Shown in pieces: positions 13,401 to 26,647 of a DNA stretch of 64,000 nucleotides (its first letter is position 1; every line of letters starts with the position of its first letter). The position numbers and the translations under genes were made by a program. The notes below the pieces were generated by a model. The model saw only the letters and a list, made by a program, of their open reading frames with translations. It was not told the origin of the DNA and did no database searches. The stretch comes from Hofstenia miamia. Lineage: Eukaryota > Xenacoelomorpha > Acoela. The stretch is from NCBI GenBank assembly GCA_004352715.1, contig SCFE01000106.1, positions 577,520-641,519 on the forward strand. Direction: 5' to 3'.

Positions 13401-16400
13401 GCAGACCCAATTTTTAAATACTCCAAGATTGCCTGGCTAGATATGCTAGAGGATGACATCCTCACATACAACTAATATTTTACGAGTTTTGGACATTAGA
13501 CCAAAGAACTGACCTGTAAAAAAAACAATATGTATGAAAAATTAAAAAAAATATATTTGCATTACCGAGCAAATCACTTATCAACGTTACACGTACTTAC
13601 TCTACGGGCGGTAAGGAAGGATAGTCATTAATTCGATTAGGGCGATTAAGTTAGAAAACATCTACATAATTTTTTTATAATCTGGTTTATATTCGTTCTA
13701 TATACTTCCGTTTTTCTGCAAATTTGTTTTTATGGTGCTGTTTACTACAATGTGCGAAGCTCTTATCCGCTCATACAAAAGTGATGTAAAACTGAAGCTT
13801 TCGTTAGATTCATCAATGTCGCTTTGTGTTTTCATGTTTTCAGTGTAGGTGCAAGCATGAGACTTATTTTTAAAGTAGATTTTTTAAGTCGATTTTACTG
13901 TTCTCTAAAGTCGATTAATTAGGCCGCCAACAAAAATATAGTTGATAAATTGATCCCTCCTAATTATTAGTAAGCTTCCCATTTTCCGCAGTAATTGTCA
14001 CATAATTTCCTCTGACAATGCTATCAGTAAGCAAGTTCATTTCACATCTGCTTTGTTCTTGTTGAAAACATAATTCCGCTCTACCACAGCTGTTTGACAT
14101 GAATAAGTTATTGGAATCTGTTTAATTAAAATTTCGATAATGATCGTCACTATCCTTTCTCTGACTTGTTCTATAAATCTAAAAAATTCATTTTACTTAT
14201 TGGATTGCATTACATCTATCCTAGTTAATGCAGCTTATCTTTTGAATTCAGAACTAAGCGAAACGGGTTAAAACAGCACAATGATTTAGTGATAAATTTT
14301 CCACATTGCGTTTAACATCCACTAGCTTCCCTTGCTCTGTAATTCACCAATTTTTCCAATGTAAAATTTAGTGACATTCTACAAATAATCTTGAAGTTGT
14401 TGCGAAATTGTCAAAATCAGCGCATGCTGCTGGAATCTCTTTGTTTTCTAGCTCTTTTCCTTCCAACATTTTATCCACGAAAACCGCAACTAGTTTATTA
14501 CTTTCTATATGTATTAGATAATCGCGAGAAGTTACAGTGCTGTTTAATGTCCCAAAATTTGATGACTTTAGCATTTCTTAATAATTCAAGGCATTTTATT
14601 CCATAAAACGAATTTATTCGAAAATTAAGCGTCTTGTTTACTATTGGTTATGAAATACTCCATGAAATTGGCGTTTGATCAAGGAGTTTCTAGTTAATGC
14701 ACAATTTCTCGAATACAAATTTTAAAGTTTTATTTTCAAAAATTGAAGTTGTGTTCTACCCAAACATCAATTTCTGTGTTATAGAGGCATCAACCTTGCT
14801 GGAGTGCCTTAGTTAAGAGTTTGAAATATCTTCATTAAACGACTACTTCAAGTAATGCTGTATTATGTGGGGCAGAAAATCTCGCTGTTAGATAAAATCA
14901 GAATATCCTGGGACAACTAACGAATTGCTGATTCTATATTTTCCTAATGCCGATATCATCACCATTTTTAAAGTAATCTCAATGTCGCTTAAACAATTAT
15001 TTGATATCGATGTGAAATGCGTTAACATTTAATAAGATGAAATTGTTAAGTCATTAAATTTCACTCATGCTTTGTTTTTAGCAATGAGAAACAATGCGAT
15101 CATTGCAATATAGCATAACCAGTCTTTTGACATATTATTAAAGAAGATCCATTTGCACAAAGATTGTTTTAAATGCATTTTTGGTAGCACATCTATTTTG
15201 CGGATATATAAAGACAATTGTATTTCCACAAACAATGGATTTGTTAGTTTTTTATGGGTTTACAATGCAGAAATGAAATGCTCCACAGATACATTTCCAA
15301 AATTTGCAATTGAAATATTTACCTCAACGATATTGTGATTGATTCGTTAGTTAATTACTTATTTATGTATATAAATTATTTTTTAATAATTCTTTTAAGT
15401 TTTAAAATGTGAAACCATTTTTAAAAATTCGATGTTATAAACTTTCTTGGTTCGCTTTTAGTTTTGCGGAGATATTGCGTTATATCACATGAGCGTGTAG
15501 AAGTACTGATAATTGATGACATATGTCAATACCAACGCTTAAGTTTGTGATTCGTCTAGAATTATGTAAAATTCAACACAATACGTCTTTTGTAAAATTT
15601 CATAATACTTTAGTCTTGTAGCCTTTTTTGAATTGTTTACATACAATCATAATAAGCAATGGTACCCATTCGCAGTCTAAATTTCTTAAAAAGCTATTTG
15701 CGTGTAAATAACTTGTTGCTTGGATATTGTGATTATGAAATATGGTAATCAATTCACCGATGGTGGCATTTATTGCTCCTTGATGTTCATTAAGTGTTAA
15801 CTGATGGCGGCATGATTCGTTTAAGTCATTAATATTAATGATTATTTTATTACTCTAATCATCTATTGCACCTCGAAATCTGTTATAAGCCCAATCAGAA
15901 TTGTAAAAATTTATGCTGCAATAAAGAAACAAATCCAATCACATGAGATTTTCTCCTTATTATATTTCACATGACTGTTTATAATTAAAATAAAAAATGC
16001 AGATATCTTTCAATACTACATCTGAAATATTATCATTTGCATCAATCACTGAATACTATAAGTATTTGAAATATTTTTCATACATTTTTTTACAATTAAC
16101 TGCAGTTATTTGAAACATGGTTTTTACTGGTGTTTAGAATGTACGTTTCAATTGCACCGGTTACATTTGTCAAAACCTTTTTCTCTTTTCCCACATTTTC
16201 ATATTTTGTATACATTTTTGCTGCATTTGATTTTGAAATTGTAATTTAGTGTGTCCCAACCTCAAAAATCTCTGTACGAGATTCAATTGGAGCAGAGTAA
16301 AGAAGTCGATGATACAGTCCAGGTTAGTCAATATTTGAAGAAATTAGCATAATATACGATTTTCGAGTAATGAACTTGTAATCAGTCAATTCCCATTTTC

Positions 16401-19400
16401 ATTATCTGTAATAAGTAAGGAGAACATATGGTTAGGGTACAACCCAAAACCTCAAAATATAATAAACCTTAATTGGTAGCTGCTTTTTTTCCCTTATCAT
16501 TTTTATTAGCACTGTAATGCCCAATCACAAAAAGTATATTCGAAAAATTTTTTTTTGTTTTTTGTTCATAAAAGGGCCATAGAAATAATATTCCAGATTT
16601 GAATTAATCCTGTAAATTGACTGTTCATAAAATTGCTTGAAAATGTTAAACGGGTGAATGAATCCTATTCAAGACATTGATATTCAATGTAAATGAATAG
16701 TGTAAGTGTGATAATTATAATAAATATAATGCGTCAAACGCATCTGTATTCTAATTGAAATACTAATTTTCGTAAGACTTTATTAACCCCAAAATGCCTT
16801 GCATTCTGATAAATGGCAATAATTTCTTTAATTTCTTCATTTATAGCATTTCATGTGTTATACACGCATATTCTTCTTTATTTTCAGGAAAAAATTCATT
16901 TGCCAAAGGATTCATTGTATCAACTATCTGCTACTAAATTATTGTGTCCTTCTCCGAATATTATCTCAAAATCATGTTCTTTTAATATTCAAATATTTGT
17001 CTTTATCTTTGAACATAGGTTTGATTATACTTGCACAATTGGGAAGGAATGAATAGACTCATGTAATTTATAAATCCACATAATCGTTCAACTTCTTTAA
17101 TTTTCTTAGGTGAAGTCTCATAGTTGATAATGCTTTGATTTTATTGGAATCTGGGCTTATACCACTATTTGTGATCTTATATCCCAAATAGATTATTTCT
17201 GATGATTCGAATCTTCAAGTTCGCTTCATGCAACCTTTCAAGTACATCACGCAATGAAAAAATTTGCTCATCAAAATTACTGGATGCTATGACAATGTCG
17301 TCAATATATACGGTAGGTTGTTACTTCCACTTAATACTGTTTGAAGTAGCCTTTGAAATGTTGCTCCGACACTACATAATCCGAAAGGCATTACTTCAAA
17401 TTGACATAGTTCATTGACTATCTGAAATGCTGTTTTCTCTTTTGATGATTCGCAAAGTGGAATTTGCCCGTATTCCACCGCTAAATCCAAGCTAGTAAAT
17501 ATTTCGCAATTTCCGAGATTCATCAGCATATCATCAATAAGAGGAATTGGGAAACAATCTTTGATTGTTTTACTGTTCAGTAGTCTGAAATCAATAACAA
17601 AACGATATTTTCCATTCTTTTTTCAAGTGAGAAAACAAGGAGATGACCACTGTGATTTGCTTCTGCTTATAACCCCACTCTAGCATTTCTTGTACTTGTT
17701 GAGGTATTGCAGCTTTCATTTTGTACGGAATGCGAATTGATCTAGCTATATGTGGTCTTTCATCACCAGTATCAATATAATGCTCGATGTCATTAATTCT
17801 GCTTAAATCATTTTCATCTCGTTCAATAGACTCTTTAGATGTACGATTTCTTTTTGAGTCAATGTACCACCCATGCTAATATCATTTAAAGCACATATAT
17901 TTCCACTATTTGACAACTGTAATGACACCTGTAGCTGCTTCAAACTTTCATTTCCCAAAAAAATAACAGAATTAGGTAGTGTTTTCATTACAAAGCATTT
18001 GACATAACAAAGCTTGTCAACCAAACAATAGGAATTTAAACAACATCATGTAGGTGTAGACGTTCTCCTGAGACGGTTCTTCCTAGCCACTTCTCATTTA
18101 ATTTTTCTACGCGAGTTCCCAAAGTATTTACAAAATTTGAATTTATCAAGTTAATATTACTTCCAATATCAAGCAAAACATCAATTTTCTTACCGCAAAT
18201 GTAAAAGTATTGTATCGATTTTAGCCCACAATCACCATAACCCTCTACTGCTGTGATGACCGGGCACCGACGTTTTTTGAACATCGTCTTGCTATGTGAC
18301 CTTTTTCTCCACATGAGTAGCATTTGAGAATTGACCAGCATCGGCCCTTATGACTTTTTTTGCAATGGGGGCATTTTGTTGTGAACGATCCAATTGTTGC
18401 TGCCATTGTAGATTTATAAATATCAGAATCTGGAAAACTTGCATTGAAATTGGCTAATTTCTTAAAGTTTGCACTATCATTTGCTGTTAACCACACAATA
18501 GTTGAATTACGAATTGCTTCTTGTAAAGCATCAAGTAATCTTGCCTTGATAGCGTCAAATATTTAGCTAATTTTACTATTCCAATTGAAATGAAATTGCC
18601 TGAGAAGGCTGATAGATTTGGATTTTACTCCATTCATTTGAAAGGTTATTAGCTTTACTAATCCGCAAATATTCTTCTTCTAGAACTTTAAAAGCAGTTT
18701 TTAATGTTGTTGTTCCTGCATTGAATTTATCTTCAATACCTACTAATATTTGATCATCTATAGGAGCTGGTAATAAAGCAAATTTCTTTACATCATCAAT
18801 ATTCTCGATGCAAAACTCTAAACTTTAAAATCCAATTAGAAAATGTAGGAGTTTACGAAGATAGAATTGAAGGAGTCATAATACCACGCTTGGCTCCAAT
18901 GTTAAATTGATAATTATAAGAAATATAATACGTCAAACGCGTCTGTATTCTAATTGACTAATTGAAATACTAATTTTCCCGCTTCACAAAATAATTATTT
19001 TACAAAAGTGACATAGCTAATTACTGTCATTACAAATAGGAAGCCTTTTCTAAACCCTACATTTATTGGGGAAAATCTTTGCATTTACAAGCTCATCTAT
19101 AATAGAATTTGTTAAAACAATTATAAACAATGAATATTGATTTGATATAAAATACATAAGATAACTTTTTAAAGATATAAAAATTTTCTTTGATACCCTT
19201 ACTGCCCGGAGTTGTAAATTTGTTACTTTACTTTATTGAATGAATTTAGCAGCTAGCAACAGATTAGAAAAATTGAAAATGATTGTATCGCTCACTTTAC
19301 TTTTCTATGGAAATATTTTTTGAGTCCTTCTTTCGTATCCATTATAAAATAGTTCCAAAAATGCCAATTTTTGTATTTTAGAAAAAATAGAATACGACTA

Positions 19401-22400
19401 TTTATAACCGCCAAAAATCGAATTTAAAGTTCGTTTGAGTAAATCAAGAATGATATGCTTAGTATGCCAAAAGTTTTTGCTCGATATAAATACATTGTAG
19501 AAATTACACACGGATTAACTGAAATGGCAAATTTACAACTCCAGGCATTAGATGATTAATAAATTGTGGTATGATTTTATTCAAAATATTTCCACACAAA
19601 TTAATGTTGTATCAAAAATTCATTCATAAACAAATGCATAAATTTTGTGTGCTCAACTTGTCACTGTGATGTTTCTCTGAAGAATTCTCACTGCAAATTT
19701 CGTCTTAGAAATAATGAAAAATAATGCTAAATAGTTCTTTGTGTTTGAACAAAAGTCCAGGAATAGAACACTAGGGCCACTGCGTAAATAGAAATTATTT
19801 TCAATGTCAATGCCACCGCAGGTATTCCAATCGAATTATTTTTTTGCATTATTTTCGCTGATCAGTATTCGTTTATTGGATTTAAACCATTATGAGGCGA
19901 AACGTTCTTTGAATTAGTCATATTCTTTTAAATCCAATTTTTTATGTTTATTTTAGCATCAAGTTCCAACATGGGTTGGAGGGAAATCAGCTTCAACAGT
20001 TTTTGGTCATCAAAAGCCTCCAAATCTTACAAGTGCCTGGGGAATGCCTGCTTCTGCTCCTGCTTTTCCTGAGCAACCAAGAGTTAAGCCATTTTGGGAA
20101 TTAGATGAAGAAGATCATTGGCCAGAAAAACCAAAGCCAAAGAAACAACCTCCTAAGCCTAATAATTCACGACCACCAAAGTACGTTTTTAGCAGTATTG
20201 CAAAAATACAGTATCCGTTTCATCGAAATTTACCACGATTATTAATATTCCAGCCAACATTTCAAAATATTATTGAGTTAATATTCAACTCATTAGGGTC
20301 TACACGACCAGAATTTTATTGGACCCGAATTCCATTTAGTCCCATTGAATTTGGTCCCCGTGCGGTTTCATACCTGTTAAATGAGATTTTGTGATTGCAC
20401 TGTTCCATAACTTCTGTGGGTTAAAATTGGTAAAAATTATGAGAAATATTCTCGAATCAATTACCCCAGTTTTTATTTGGGATCTCAGCCTGAACAATTT
20501 TTTACAGACGCAGCAAACTGTAATTTTCAGTGTACAGCCGTGGCCGACCTTAGTCTCTAAGATCCAAAGACGTGGCCGGCGCTGGCCAAAAACTTAAAGA
20601 CGAAATCGGCTGAGGGCAATAATTGATTTTGGGTTAATTTACTAAATTCTAAATACTAAAATCTTGCTAGTGCTTCCTTATACTATATTATTCAAGGTTT
20701 GAATATGGTATTTCTTAATTTTGTTCATAGACCGCATTTTCTAAGTTAATACGAAAATGATCAATAGTTTTTTATCCTTACCGGTATTTGTTTTTATTTT
20801 AGTAGATGCTATGGAATGTTACATATAATATATACAGCTGAGCAATTTAAATCCTGAAATCATTCAATGAATAATCACACTTCTAAATCATTCTCATTTC
20901 TTTAAATTTAATAAGATTGAATATTCCATTACATTTTAGCAATTGACTAATTAAACACCGCGCAGTTTAAAAGAACCAAAGACAGACTAATTTGCAAAAA
21001 AAAATTTAAAAGTCTGAAGTTATCATTGGATATGATCGCATAACATATAATTGAAAGAAAATCATGTCCGTCCATCAACAATCGCAATAGTCGTCTATCT
21101 ACAAGATAGTGTTTGTTATAGTATCATCCATAATGTATTTTGTACGCATATATTTAATCTGTTTAGGGTTAAGTATTTTTCTATCCTATTCATTTTAAAT
21201 GTTATACACATCGAGCGTAATTCTACATTTTTAATTACTCACTTCAAGTAGCCCACAGATCCGACTTTAAATTCTAATCACGTGTTTACTGATGCTATTC
21301 ATTAAGAGTTGCTAGTTGGAGTAATCTTGTCATCGTTAAAATAATCGTAAGTTTAACATTATTTCAATTCAGCGTTTCCTCATAAAAAATCAATGTTGTG
21401 GTTACATCTTTGAACAGAAAATTATGCATAAACACAACGAGACAATTACTAATTTAGGCCTTATTATATGTTGGATGTCTACATATTACAGATGCGAACT
21501 ATAATAAGTCACTAGTTTTCCCAGACAGACGGCATATCAGTTTATGAAAAAGACGTTTTTGCTTAAGTAAAGCACAATTGACGTAATTGTAGCGGAAGTA
21601 AAAACAGCAGTTTAATGGTAAACCAAATAACTTAATTACCGGTGAACTCGAGGAGAGATTATTCTCGCGGTTCAAATTTTTTGCATTTTTCTTAAATAAA
21701 ATCCCCATCAAATTTCTAGTATATACTACATCCACTATTCATTATTTATTTGTTTTCTGTTGTAATCGTTCTTTTCCAATAAATTCTAGAGAGTTGTAAA
21801 TATTTTTATTAAGGAATTAAATGGTGAATAAATCTATTGTTATCTTTTCTATTCAATCTGCATGTTAACTTACAATATATGAGGCACAATTCAACAGTTG
21901 CTTAAGATATTTCTAAAAATTATTTACACGTTTATATGAACTGCTTCATTTTTAGGCAAGAGCAACAAGTCCAGCCGCCTCCGAAACAAACTAATCCGAG
22001 CAAGACTAAGAAAAAGAAGGAAGAAGTAAATAGATTTCATTTATTTGCATGTATATGTTTCATTAACAACTGACATGTATTTGTAGTGCCGTTTTAAGAA
22101 ATTCAACTGGTGGACATCTTTTCGCCTTTGTTCGTGATCCTTGGATGTATTAGGACATGGCACGAATATTCCCTATGTTTTATCAGCATACATATTCTCT
22201 TTCAAAATACTGACTCTATGCAATCACTTCAAGTTTAACCTTCAATATTTCATTACTATACATAATACAATACATTTTTTTCTTTTAACTGTTTTGAATA
22301 TGAATTTACCTGCTCCTTGATCAATAATTTCCAAGTCAATACTTATATTTCATTTCTCACACGTCTTATACATACGAGTCGAAGGCCCATATTTCTCACT

Positions 22401-25400
22401 ATTTTGTAGATACTTAAAATTAAGCCGTATTGTTTCACAGCTGTTAACACATACTAATTTTCATAATTTATTCATAAAATATTAATTTACAAAATTTGCA
22501 AATATGCTAGCATCTGTGAAATTGTATTTCGCGATGTTGCAATTACGCGATCGTTTTCGGGCAAACACTCTGAATAATGGAATTTATTATTGTTTTCCTT
22601 GGTGTAACTTAATCGAGAACGATGTAGTGTAATTCATAGTGTCATTCAAGAAATAAGTTAGTTTTGGAGCAGGTTAACTACTTTTGTTGAGTTTCAGCTA
22701 CTCATACGTTTAACACAAGTAGTTGTATTTCTTATTCAATCTCTTTAACAAGAATCAAGGATTACCTTTAACCTTCTAAAACGACAATTGGTATTTTCAC
22801 ATTTTTAAGCAATTTTCTCGGAGCCTATTATGACATTTCGAAATCCTGCAATATGGACATGGGCACATCTATTGAGAAACTTAGTATGGATGCGAAATAT
22901 AATCAAACTCGCTTACAATCTTGCCAAGTGGCAGCCACCGAATCGATGCTAGCTATTATTGTCGCTAGTTGACGAATTTAACAACAGGCACACATGCATT
23001 CATCTGATCAGCAAATCATTGCTAAATTTCGCTGCTAAAATATTGTTGCATTGTTCAGCGCATGCTAAGTACTGCTTCATTACCTCCGTTGACAACATAT
23101 TGTTTTTTCTATTTTTGCATATAGCAATCATCATTCGTCAACTCATTTTAATTCTTCAGACGTAAATTAGAATAAGGAAGATCACCTGAAGTTTTTATGC
23201 TGGCCCTGATTGCTATCTGGAAAAATATTTTATTTTCAGGATTTCAATTTATGTAGAAATAGTCTTACCCCAAAAGAAATAATTAAATTAAGAACTTTAT
23301 TTATTTGAAAAATTCTGAATATTAGTGTTTATTTAAAAAATAGTAATAAGTCATAAAAAATGGAAAACAACTAGAAAACGCAGATTTCCGTGATTGGTTC
23401 TGCAAATGTGTTTATTGTCCTTTAAATACATGTCAAAAAATGTTTTAAAATCGAGGTTATCCAGAAATGGAAAATGAATGTATTGCAAAAGAAAATATGT
23501 AATTTTAACAAGCAACTATTTGATCACTTTATTTTGAATAACATTTTCAAATCAGTGGGTAATCCAAGAAAGGAAGACAAAATATTTCATATCCTCTTCA
23601 GATTTCCACTATTTATTTTTTGGATTAAATATTTAGTATTTTCTATAAAATTACAAATTTACAAACTAATTTGGTAAATGCATTTTCATTATATATTTTT
23701 GCAATCTTTTGCCTGATACGCTTTCATTCCAATAACCTGTCAACACTCCTGGTTTGGTTATATGTTGACCAATGATTTGGTTAGACGAATCATTCTTTAG
23801 GTACATTATTTCATTAAATCGTGAAACTTTAGCTTCATCTATTTTGGCATATATACTCTCAGTGCTGATAGGACAAAGACAATTGCCAAAGGTTTGCCTT
23901 CAAAAAATGTCTTTCAAACGCTTTTTATAATTCCGATTGTTTGGGCAATACCAACAAATAGATGCAGCTGACTAGTTTGCCCATTGAAAATTTTAAAGTG
24001 ATAAGAAAATTTTGTGTGGTTTTTGTTTGAAATCAATTCAGATCCATTAAAGTTTTAATAACAGTTGAACCTGTTATCTGAAATCGAAAAACGATGTTTG
24101 TTCAAATGATTTTAAATTTTTAATTGGTCCCATTAGATTCTTTAAACAAAGTGCAATTGGAATTCTTCTTTATATAGCAAAACTGCCTGACGCCTCGCCC
24201 AACAGCAAGTCTCAATGGGACTGTTTGGGAAGGAAAGTAAATGAAGAGACACTCCTCTATCCTGTGGTACTTGCAGATTTTGGACATATTTATTAGTTTG
24301 TGACTCACAATTAGTCTTATTCGTTCTTTAATTTTTCTAACAAGTATCAAGTATCACCTTTAAGGCAGACAAACAAAAATTTGAATGTATGGATTATGTC
24401 ATTAAACAGGAAGTGCTTACAATGTCAAAGAATGTACAATCTGTTTCTATTAACTATTGGCGAGCACATCTAGTTTTTAAATTTTTTGCGTTTACAATGT
24501 TGATGGAATGATACCGCTGTTGTCAATTATGTACGTACTATAAAATATATCCTGAGCCTTCTAGTACTCATGTGGACGTTTTATTCCATTATTATAGCGT
24601 AAGTGAATACAAAGATATATTCCAAATTTCTGAGAACAAATACTTATTAATTTAGTTGCTTATACGTATTCTTTGGTTAAGTTTAACTGTTTTTTAGGAT
24701 GTGTTGAAGAGTCTCTTCGCTGATGAAGTTAGCAATGCATCGAAAGATCCTTTCTACGATTGGTGCTACAAACAATTGACTGCGCTGAACAGTACAGACG
24801 TTGATGGTAATTTTTTTGCTTTGTTGCAATTTAACCCAAATATTTAGTTCCAACGTTCACCGGATTCTTAATGGATATCGATTCCCCTTATGAGGTGATA
24901 TTTTGAAACATTGAAATAACGTTTTTTAACATAGTTTTGCAGTTGAATTTTTACTCGTCTGTAAGCCAATTAGTTTTTAAGCGTATAAATATTTCCTCAT
25001 TAAAATTATGCCTCCAATTGAGTATATTCCATATTCAGAAGCATTTTCAACATTACTTATGTACAGGGCTTTCAAATCAAATCAAAATTTTCAAACGCTC
25101 AAATCAAATTTTCAAATTTTTGCAAAAGTTCCAAACTATCAAATATAATTTTTTAAAATTCTAAAATTCAAATTTCAAACCAAACTTTGGAGGCTAAGGA
25201 GCAAACTTTGATATTCCAATTTTGCAAAATTTGCACCTCAACATTGTTAAATTTCACCAATATTTTTTTATTTAAATATATAATAAATTTAGAATTATTA
25301 TTAATATTGAAAATGAAGACCTCCGACAGAGATAATAATGGCTCATTCATTTGGCACTGTTTGATAATTAATCAACAGTGAACATATTTTGCAAACTTTG

Positions 25401-26543
25401 TGACTATCCTGTATGCTGCTCTGTTTTCTTGATTTACCTTGAATAATAAATATGCAATTTCAACATTCCTAAATGTCACCGAGGCATTTACTACAAATTA
25501 TGTCTCTATGCAATAAGTACAATAATCTTATATTTTTAAAAACAATGTACTATGTATGATTAATATATGTTCTACTGTATATCTTCATTTTGCTACAAAA
25601 ATATAAGTAAAATCTGCATTATTTGGTTCTTAGCCTACCTCATTGCTACATGCATATTAGTGTAATAAATATGCATTTCTTTTGTATGTAATAATTATTT
25701 CTATGAAATATCAAACTTGAAATCAAATTTTCAAACTTTCAAATTTCAAATCAAACTTTGAATTTAATAATGTTCAAATTTTCAAATCAAAGTTTGAAGG
25801 CTATTAAAATTTCAAACTTCATTTTCGTCAAACTTTAAAAGCCCTGCTAAGTATACGGAGAACGGAGTCAATGAAATATCGACATCTTCATTAACTTCCA
25901 TTATTTTCCGCTATATTCCGCGAAACGTTTATTGAGTAGGATATACCATTGTTATAAATTCGAAATTTTAATGTAAGCATTTGGATTTAGGTCCACGACT
26001 ACGTCAATAGCTATCTCGGAGAGTCGCCAGAAGCAAAGGAATTCGCAAAGCAGTTTATTTTAGAGAAAAATAGGCGTTCACATTCAAATGTACAGGTATG
26101 CTTTAAGAAATTGGCGCTGATGTATCTAAATGATTATGAGCGATTGATAAATAACAATAATATTTGTAAATTTTATAAATGTGGAGTTAAAATCTCTTGT
26201 TTGTTGACAAAACAGGGTTGTCCCGTTCAAATGCTAAAAATAGTTGTTAGCTATTCATTTTGAAAATTAGTCATGATGGAGGCTTTTTAGAGATCCTTTA
26301 ATGTCATGAGGGTACTCATTTATCTCTTTCTCAATTATGCTCCATACATATTAATCCAATTAATTAAGTTCTGGCCTTGCTAGGAAACCAAATATCACCC
26401 GTTGTGATCATGAAAATTTTTCAACATACTTTTCCATCACGTACATTGTCAATCCATGGCTTACTTACTATACAATACCTGCGTATCTCATTATTTCCTT
26501 TCTAATCATAGGAGTTGTCTTCAAATAAATTATGCTCTCTCTT

Positions 26544-26604
<61 letters not shown>

Positions 26605-26605
26605 A

Positions 26606-26647
<42 letters not shown>

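Larger units (their letters stand above)
16709..18978 (-). pseudogene. Ty3/Gypsy LTR retrotransposon relic
   Basis: Read on the - strand from high to low coordinates. Gag-like sequence lies at about 18840-18540. A CCHC zinc knuckle ([14 protein letters not shown]) is at about 18345, and a protease-like DIGSN motif at about 18168. A pre-RT stretch carries [20 protein letters not shown] at about 17780. Reverse transcriptase blocks are [31 protein letters not shown] and [11 protein letters not shown] (17490-17270). The RNase H tail reads [13 protein letters not shown] at about 16970. The integrase zinc-binding start ([10 protein letters not shown]) at about 16800 is cut off directly at the terminal repeat. 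Frameshifts, stops and loss of the integrase core make it dead. It lies antisense in the GIGYF intron. Confidence 0.85.

Noticed and set aside
14368-14606. Overlapping ~70-codon frames on both strands
   Set aside because: No motif, splice context or repeat support; size is within chance expectation for this amount of sequence.
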